From DATCJA01 sp963734635 (GTDB lineage: Bacteria > Acidobacteriota > Vicinamibacteria > Vicinamibacterales > UBA2999): a stretch of DNA of 64,000 nt. The DNA lies in assembly GCA_963734635.1 (NCBI GenBank), contig CAVTIA010000012.1:262641-326640 (forward strand), read 5' to 3'. Shown one piece after another: positions 58,533 to 64,000 of the stretch (position 1 is its first letter; each line of letters opens with the position of its first letter). Under the pieces are notes generated by a model. It was not told the DNA's origin. It did no database searches and worked only from the letters and a program-made list of their open reading frames with translations. The position numbers were made by a program, and so were the translations under genes.

Positions 58533-59039
58533 TTAGCCGGCGCCACGCGTCGCCTGCGAGAGAGGTCGGTCACTGTTGTCCATGTCTCTGGCCACGCGCC
58601 ACGAGCCATCTGCTTCGCGCCTTAGGATCACGAGGTACTTCCCATGATCCTCGACTGCCGCGCCACCTGCCCGCGGCGTCGCCTTCCAACGGTAAGTGCC
58701 CCGGTCAAAGGCCCACGATCCGCCGACCTCGATCTCCGACGACGTCAGCTGGAAGTCATCCTGCACGAATTCAGTAAAGAAGGACCGGAAGTACTCCCGG
58801 ATCTCGTTCCGCCCGGTGATGGCCGGCTGATTGGGATAGAGCACGACGCCATCGTTTGCGTAGAGGCCGGTGATTTCATCCGCATCCGCCGCCTTCCAAG
58901 CCGCCACATATCGATTGCGAGCAGCGTCGATCTCCGACTTTGCTTTGGCCGCGGCGGCATCATCGGATCCGTCACCGGAGGCACAGGCTCCCGTCGTCAT
59001 GACCAGGACAAGGGCCGTGAACCAACCGACTGATCTCAT
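58533..59039 (-). CDS. NTF2-like (SgcJ/EcaC, DUF4440) lipoprotein
   Basis: 168 residues. Lipobox TGAC near residue 18 (FTALVLVMTTGACASG). The fold is marked by NRYVAAWKAADADEITGLYA and GKYLVILRREADGSWRVARD. Similar to the protein at 49668 in type. Function is not known. An attC-like site lies 66 bases upstream. Confidence 0.82.
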   Translation of the reverse strand: MRSVGWFTALVLVMTTGACASGDGSDDAAAAKAKSEIDAARNRYVAAWKAADADEITGLYANDGVVLYPNQPAITGRNEIREYFRSFFTEFVQDDFQLTSSEIEVGGSWAFDRGTYRWKATPRAGGAAVEDHGKYLVILRREADGSWRVARDMDNSDRPLSQATRGAG

Positions 59040-59104
59040 CCCTCTTCTCCCTCGGTTGAGTCCGACAAGAATTGCATCCGCGAACAGCTGCCATCTAAGC
59101 GTCT

Positions 59105-59186
59105 GGCTAACGTGCCGTTCAGCGGCGCCACGCCGCCGCTTAATGCGCGATGCCGTATCACCGTCCGCTGCAACTGCGTGTTATGC
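59105..59186 (-). other. attC-like recombination site
   Basis: The minus strand begins GCATAACACGCAGTTGCAGC and ends GCTGAACGGCACGTTAGCC. The ends pair: TAAC with GTTA, then CAGTT with the complementary AACGG, then GCAGCGG with CCGCTG. One G in the 5' arm has no partner, as in extrahelical bases of integron attC sites. R'' (GCATAAC) and R' (GTTAGCC) each deviate from consensus at one or two bases. No integrase gene is in view. Confidence 0.55.
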
Positions 59187-59597
59187 GCCCCACATTCTGG
59201 AGACAAGGGCGTGACGTTCTCAACGGCAAGAACGGCGCCGGCCTCCTCCGGCCACGGTATCCGTCGCAGGTGTAGCCCTCCAACGTCGCCAAGCGTCCGT
59301 CCCGAACAAACAGAACGCAGCCCGCCTCACAGCTGGCACCCTTGAGGATGATCCTGGCGTTGCCACCGGCGAAGTTGGGCGGCACGGCACGCGGCGCATC
59401 GAGGGGAACCTCAAAATCCATGTAGAACCCAGCGCCAGTCAGCTCCACTTCCTTAATGAGCGCACGGCGATACTGCTCCCGCAAAGCCGCCATCGCTGGA
59501 TGAGTGCCTTCGATCAACACCGGGACCAAGCGTTCGGCTAGATCTACCAGGGCGGGAGGAACGGCGCTCGCCGAGGGACTCTGGGGAAAGTCGTCAT
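59158..59597 (-). pseudogene. Gene-cassette-like hypothetical protein
   Basis: The central part HPAMAALREQYRRALIKEVE, AVPPNFAGGNARIILKGASC and VLFVRDGRLATLEGYTCDG looks like a conserved cassette-borne protein. A possible start is ATG 59597, but the frame to the body needs one added base in a CCCC run. After GYTCDG the expected end (WPEEAGAVLAVENV) is again one frame away; that frame runs into the attC-like site as TQLQRTVIRH, an end often seen in cassette proteins. Function unknown. Confidence 0.5.
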
Positions 59598-59737
59598 CCC
59601 GTCTTGCCCGTCATATCAACGTGCCAAATGAGCCGCACGCCGCGGCGACTGGATCGCACGAGGCGACTGGTGTGTCGGCTCCATTTGGATGTTGTACTTC
59701 CGGCCTCAGCGCGCACACGCCGCTTTTGTGGCGTTGA

Positions 59738-60079
59738 CGTGCGACCGCGGATCTGGACGCGCAAGGTATAGGGACGCTGTTGCTGGCCGACATTGCCGAC
59801 TTTTTCGCGGCCGAGAACACGGACAAACTGCCATCCAGCAATCTCGCTGAATCGTTGGCCGCGATTGAAGGGCGGCCCTGGGCAGAATGGGGAAAGCATC
59901 GCAAGCCGATTTCTGCGAACCAGCTTGCCAACCAACTGCGCCGCTTTGGTGTGTTGCCGAAGGGGATCCGAGTCGGTGACGAAACGCCTCGCGGCTATTT
60001 GCTCGACGATTTCAGAGAGGCGTTTTTGCGGTATTTGCCGAAACCCCCCTTCCAGAGTGCAACAGTGCAACAACGCTAG
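59738..60079 (+). pseudogene. DUF3631 C-terminal remnant
   Basis: The frame after a TGA reads ADLDAQGIGTLLLADIADFF, then IEGRPWAEWGKHRKPISANQ and GYLLDDFREAFLRYLPK. This is the end of DUF3631, which sits at the C-terminus of phage- and plasmid-type primase/helicase-like proteins. No helicase part is encoded upstream in this window, so only the tail remains. Beginning of the lower-GC segment. Confidence 0.6.
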
Positions 60080-60245
60080 GTAAAACGCCCATTTCCGAAG
60101 TGCAACAAGCTGAAGCCGTGTTGCACCCTGAAAACGGGCTTCTACAGAGGGAATGTTGCAGTGTTGCACCCGCGAAAAGGGGGGGTCGGGGAAAATGAAG
60201 CGGATTCCGACGAATCCGACATCATACAGAAGGGGACTTACGGCT

Positions 60246-60639
60246 ATGAGCGACACCCCGATTTCGATTCTTCAAAAGGCCGCGGACATTGGTCTACGCT
60301 CAGTTTCACGCCACCCGACGCGTTGGACGTGAAAGCGTCCGGACCATGGCCGAGGAGCGTTTGCAGACACCTTGCGCGGTCACAAACCGCAACTGCTCGC
60401 GTTGCTGCATTTGCCTTTTGTCATGGTGTTCTCGGAAATCCTGGGCGAGACGATCTTCTTTTGCGAGGACGAGGACACCAAAGCCGCACTGATCGAAGCC
60501 GGCGCTGAGGAGTGGAGCATCTACACTCGCGACGAACTGCGCGCTCTGCGAACAGAACCGCGTTGCGCCTCTCTCTCCCGATGAACTACGCAAAGTCCAT
60601 GAGATCAAACGGACGTTCAACGGACGTATCGCCAAGTGA
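60246..60639 (+). pseudogene. TubC-docking-related small protein, three frame breaks
   Basis: ATG 60246 opens MSDTPISILQKAADIGLR. Three frames together read LSFTPPDALDVKASGPWP, TLRGHKPQLLALLHLPFVMV, ETIFFCEDEDTKAALIEAGA and then EQNRVAPLSPDELRKVHEIK with a stop at 60639. I recognise this as a small protein that accompanies DUF3631 genes in Verrucomicrobiota. Both added and missing bases are needed to repair it. Confidence 0.55.
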
Positions 60640-60783
60640 AGCCCCGCATTTTTTGCCCGAAAAGACGTTATTTCGTTGAGCTTATGACCCCCACGACCGG
60701 CATGGCACACCCCCGCAGTGCGGTACAGTGCCCTTCCCCATTCCTCTACATCGTCGCACGTGTAGCGCGAGCTACAAAATTCT

Positions 60784-61082
60784 ATGACGCCAGAACTTAA
60801 TTGGTGCGGATGGCCTATTGGCCCTGGCGAGTCCTACTACGGTGGAGCCAAAAACCTGCGGCCAAACAGCACCAACACTTTGCGGTGATTACAGAGGAGG
60901 ATCTCGCCGAAGTCTTTGGCAATGGCGCGTACAAACTCACCCGTGCTGAGGCAGCGAAACTGTTGGAAGAACTCACCGGCGCACACCGGACAAGTCTGCT
61001 ATAGAGCTTTAAGGCTGAACGGCCGGTTTGCTCACGGCATCTGCACAGCGACGGCACAATGCTTAGCTGGCGCTCTCTCTAA
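60784..61082 (+). pseudogene. Small mobile-region protein, frame-broken
   Basis: From ATG 60784 the strand reads MTPELNWCGWPIGPGESYYG in one frame, then VITEEDLAEVFGNGAYKLTR and AAKLLEELTGAHRTS in another, then CYRALRLNGRFA and HLHSDGTMLSWRSL in two more, ending at 61082. The pieces fit one helical protein of about 100 residues. It looks like a DNA-binding helper of a mobile element. Confidence 0.5.
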
Positions 61083-61176
61083 CCCTTTGTAGCACGAGCA
61101 CCGTTTGTAGCACAGCAACGTCTCGGCCCCGCTCGAGAAACACTCGCGCGCGTGCGCGAGGGACCCTGACGCGGTT

Positions 61177-62436
61177 TTAGGGATTGTTGACCACTTGCGG
61201 CGCAGGTTTGCTCGCTTCAAGCTGTGCGCTCACCTTCTGGATTTGCGGCCTGCTCTTCAGCTAAGCGCAGACTTGCAATCCTTGCTTTTGCGCGACCGTC
61301 GCTTCCAACTCCTCGACTTTGCGGTGCTCTTTGAGGAACTCATTGAGCAACATCGCGTTCACCGCGTCGTAGCGCACGGTGTACGGTTTTCCTTCTTTGT
61401 CGGGCAGCACCAGGTCGGGATTCACCTTTGCGACTTCTTCGGCAATCAAACCAAATTGCGGTGTGCCTTTGGTGTCCGTCTTGTAGTGGAACGTGACCGG
61501 TCTCAGTGCCAGGATTGCTTCACTGGCTTTTTCCATGGTGCTGATGTCCTTCTTGAACCGCTCCGAGGAGGCGATGTGCCAAGCTGGCCGCTGTCGGAAA
61601 CGATGACCGGCGCAGTAGTGCCGCTTTGTGTGGTCACGCCATAGACGTTGCCAATCCAGGTGGTGTTGCTCACGTTCGCGCCTGCGACGTGCCGATACAG
61701 ATGACGTTATTGGCCGTGATGACGCCGTAGCCGGCGCTTGAGCCCAAGGCCATGTTGTTCGACTGCCGGTGGTGTTGTTGAGAAAGCGCGTCATCGCCGA
61801 TGGCCGTGTTGCGTTGCCGGTGGTGTTGCTTAAAGGCGCACCATGACCGTTGGCAGTGTTGTGGCTGCCGGTGGTGTTGCTTTGAAGGGCACTTTCACCG
61901 GTGGCCGTGTTGTGTGGTGCCGGTGGTGTTGCTTAAAGAGCGCCGCAGACCGATGGCCGTGTTGTCGATGCCGTCAGTGTTGCTAGCAGAGCGCCCGCAG
62001 TCCATTGGCTGTGTTGGAGCGTCACCGGTTGTGTTGCTATGTAAAGAGCGCGTTCGCCCCGTAGCCGTGTTCCTGCCGCCGGTGGTGTTGTATAAAGGGC
62101 GAACGTCACCGTTGGCCGTGTTGTCTGTCGCCGGTGGTGTTGCTTAAAAGCGCCGCTGCGCCAGTGGCCGTATTGTTGTCTGCGGTGTTGAGGAGCAAGC
62201 GCTCCAGCGCCGACCGCGGTGTTGTAAGCTGCCCGTGACGCTGCTAAAGAGCGAATACCAACCGACTGCTGTGTTGAAACCGCCACTGGTGAGGTCTAAG
62301 AAGGGCGTGTTCCCCCGCCAGCGTGTTGCAAGCCGGGATAGCCGCCGTCGGTGGCGGAACCACTGCTTGCGCTCCTAGGCAAAAGCCCAATGCAGACAAT
62401 CCCGATTAGAATGTGAATTAAGTTTTGAAGTTTCAT
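61177..62436 (-). pseudogene. Repeat adhesin with C-terminal S74 endosialidase chaperone, frame-broken
   Basis: ATG 62436 opens a leader (MKLQNLIHILIGIVCIGLLP). About eleven 17-residue repeats of the type ALxxNTTGxxNTAxG follow, then the S74 chaperone: SSERFKKDISTMEKASEAIL, FGLIAEEVAKVNPDLVLPDK and YDAVNAMLLNEFLKEHRKVE. The C-terminus ends QLEASKPAPQVVNNP in yet another frame with a stop at 61177. Several indels break the chain. Such proteins trimerise and self-cleave. I know the same architecture from Verrucomicrobiota genomes. Confidence 0.65.
61800..62330 (-). repeat. 51-bp coding repeats (17-residue NTTG units)
   Basis: On the plus strand GGCCGTGTTG-type blocks start about every 51 bases (61801, 61851, 61902, 61954 and on). 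Successive units measure 50, 51 and 52 bases, so some carry an added or missing base. This is where the adhesin frame is lost. Confidence 0.7.
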
Positions 62437-62478
62437 GGTTATTTTTCCTGTTTCTAGTTTGTTCCCGGTGGGTCGTGT

Positions 62479-62646
62479 TTAGCTGTTATTTGTTCCTGAC
62501 CTTGTTAGTACGCACTTCAGCAGCGCCATGTAGCGTAGCGTGACGCGTGCCTCCAGTTCGGCCTTCGCTTTGATTCGTCGCGTTCTTGCCGTGTGCCTGA
62601 CGTGGTTGTGAACGAGCACGCGGCCTGCGGGGATAACAGTTTTCAT
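62479..62646 (-). CDS. Small hypothetical protein
   Basis: 55 residues starting MKTVIPAGRVLVHNHVRHTA. The first 20 residues match a small protein I associate with Verrucomicrobiota mobile regions; the basic second half may be altered by a frameshift. No function is known. An AT-rich stretch upstream (62647-62690) could hold a promoter. Confidence 0.5.
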   Translation of the reverse strand: MKTVIPAGRVLVHNHVRHTARTRRIKAKAELEARVTLRYMALLKCVLTRSGTNNS

Positions 62647-62763
62647 AGGTTTATAGTTTTTATATTTAAGTGTGGTTTAAATGTAGTCCTGGGGGTGGGG
62701 GGAAAGTTGTTTGGCCTTCCGTGACTTCTCGTCATTGACAACTCATTTCCAGCCGCCTATTGT

Positions 62764-62782
62764 ATGCGTCTATTATACGCAT
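62764..62782 (+). promoter_or_regulatory. Possible operator upstream of the ribbon-helix-helix gene
   Basis: ATGCGT, seven bases, ACGCAT: a perfect 6-bp inverted repeat about 95 bases before the start of the ribbon-helix-helix gene. Autoregulation is common for such proteins; no direct proof. Confidence 0.4.
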
Positions 62783-62877
62783 CTATGGCGCATGTCAAGA
62801 ACAAATTTTCGGCGTATAGAATTATTGCTTTCAGCCTGCGTGATCGGCTATGAAGAACGAGGTGTAAAAAACTGCGA

Positions 62878-63186
62878 ATGGCAAAATCCAAAAAGAACAA
62901 GAACAAAGCGAAGCTCAACCTGACGGTGCGTGATGAGCAACGAAACAAACTGGAACAAATGGCCTCTTTAGAGAACCGTTCCGTCTCCAATCTTATCGAG
63001 GTTATGGCCGATGAACGCTGGAAGCGATTGGCCGAGCAGCAGGGCGTTGCTTACGCTAAAACCGTCGCGGAGGCGATGAACCTTAAACTCGACGCGGACA
63101 ATCCAGCAGACCGCGAGAAATTGCGCCGGGCAGTTCTCGATCTTGTCGCCGGGAGAAAAATGCCAAAGCAAAAAGGGCATGGTTGA
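62878..63186 (+). CDS. Ribbon-helix-helix (Arc/CopG-like) DNA-binding protein
   Basis: 102 residues. After a Lys/Asn-rich tail comes the strand KLNLTV and two helices RDEQRNKLEQMASLENRSVS and NLIEVMADERWKRL, the RHH pattern. A helical C-terminus ends KMPKQKGHG. No toxin-like partner is adjacent; the next gene is 283 bases away. GC is lower than in the left part of the window. Confidence 0.72.
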   Translation: MAKSKKNKNKAKLNLTVRDEQRNKLEQMASLENRSVSNLIEVMADERWKRLAEQQGVAYAKTVAEAMNLKLDADNPADREKLRRAVLDLVAGRKMPKQKGHG

Positions 63187-63469
63187 AATTCTCTCGTTCT
63201 TCCGGGCAAACAGCAGCAGCTAGGGCGATCTGACCTTCCGTTGATTTCAACGAAAGGTAGGCGTGCGCTAATCGGCACTCACAAGCAGCGCGGGCGGCAA
63301 AGTTTATTCATGGCCGGTCACATCGCGCTGTGATTCGCGTTTACGATGCAACGGGCCTTGGCCTCTCCACACAGAGCAATGACAAATTGATATAAAACCT
63401 TGGCAATGACGGGAACTTCGGTTCGCCGTTACCGTAGAACGAGGTGGGAAGCGAAAGCCCCGTGCTACA
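63187..63469. other. Gap without a recognised gene
   Basis: 283 bases between two plus-strand genes. No open frame with a family feature and no repeat or hairpin I could support. Confidence 0.5.
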
Positions 63470-63796
63470 ATGAAGGCCGAAAACCTTGCCATCGACGCTA
63501 TCCGAGACTCAGCGCTTTCCTCATTAGCTGACATTCCACACTCGATGGAGTTTAACCTCTTCAAAACACTCGACGGCCTGATCAATGGCTGGTGTGAGCG
63601 TCGCGAACTCCGTCCACTCTATTTGCTGCGCGTTTACCCGGGGGTCTTAACGCACACTGACAAGCAGTTTCAGTTGCTCGAAGCATTGAAAAACCTGAAG
63701 AGACTCGGTCGTGATTATCTCACACCAGAAGAGTTACGGCTGGTCACGCAAGCGCATAATTTCCTCGAAGAGCGACTTCGGACACGTGTCATCTGA
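63470..63796 (+). CDS. Hypothetical helical protein
   Basis: 108 residues, predicted mainly alpha-helical (SLADIPHSMEFNLFKTLDGL, KQFQLLEALKNLKRLGRDYL). No leader, membrane segment or catalytic motif. I do not recognise the family. Codon use is similar to the RHH gene upstream, so both probably belong to the right-end segment. The last 204 bases after it show no gene. Confidence 0.6.
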   Translation: MKAENLAIDAIRDSALSSLADIPHSMEFNLFKTLDGLINGWCERRELRPLYLLRVYPGVLTHTDKQFQLLEALKNLKRLGRDYLTPEELRLVTQAHNFLEERLRTRVI

Positions 63797-64000
63797 CCAA
63801 GCTGCTGCGGCCAACCGCTAGCGCCCTCTATTCGCCGATTCCAGTTCCAGAAACGCAGTCAGCAGCCGATCACGGAGCGAACACCATCAACTATCAAATA
63901 TCTAATCACGGCACGTTGCGCGTTCAATTTCTGCAGGTAGAAGAGTATATTTTGCAAAGGCCGGACGCCGACAACCAAACTTAAAGTGAACTTTGCGGTT

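Overview
The window reads as a high-GC Gram-negative chromosome. I infer Acidobacteriota, probably class Vicinamibacteria: it has an alternative complex III operon, DUF4159 proteins, many signal-peptide amidohydrolase, beta-lactamase and metallo-beta-lactamase proteins, cyclase-family formamidases, PQQ-type propellers and Tat-leader enzymes. No rRNA or tRNA gene and no CRISPR array was recognised. The placement rests on gene content only.

Layout. 1-11074: complete str-S10 block and start of the spc operon, all on the minus strand (rpsL, rpsG, fusA, tuf, rpsJ, rplC, rplD, rplW, rplB, rpsS, rplV, rpsC, rplP, rpmC, rpsQ, rplN, rplX, rplE, rpsN start). 11545-17503: alternative complex III (quinol:electron acceptor oxidoreductase), with the catalytic-like subunit split into a molybdopterin-type part and an Fe-S part, and with a monoheme cytochrome joined to a pentaheme one. 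17644-26709: DUF4159 protein, CoA transferase, malonyl-CoA-synthetase-like enzyme, peroxiredoxin, macro domain, isoaspartyl peptidase, cyclase, membrane proteins, PQQ propeller. 26706-32348: surface-glycan-like cluster (sulfotransferase, DegT aminotransferase, glycosyltransferase, two methyltransferases, FemAB/GNAT-like enzyme). 33466-43147: genes fitting reductive pyrimidine breakdown (class III aminotransferase, dihydropyrimidinase, PreA, NCS1 permease) mixed with MmgE/PrpD, an M48 protease and an MBL hydrolase. 43245-59039: transporters, a second DUF4159 protein, MOSC, cyclase, ThuA, NTF2-like proteins, a sulfite-oxidase fusion, a beta-lactamase-family protein, methyltransferases and hydrolases. 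59105-64000: an attC-like gene-cassette site, then a lower-GC stretch of broken genes (DUF3631 remnant, TubC-related small protein, S74-chaperone adhesin, ribbon-helix-helix protein) of a kind I associate with Verrucomicrobiota; it may be a mobile segment or a chimeric join.

Two window-wide patterns stand out. First, many intergenic gaps are filled by short tandem repeats of exactly 7 bp (some of 8 bp), several arranged as an array followed by its near reverse complement, so the gap can fold into a hairpin; one sits between fusA and tuf, another between rpsC and rplP. Second, nine otherwise normal chromosomal genes between 15 and 58 kb each carry what looks like one extra base that breaks the frame, always in the same direction. 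This suggests assembly insertion errors, or unusually uniform gene decay, and must be settled before any of those genes is called dead.
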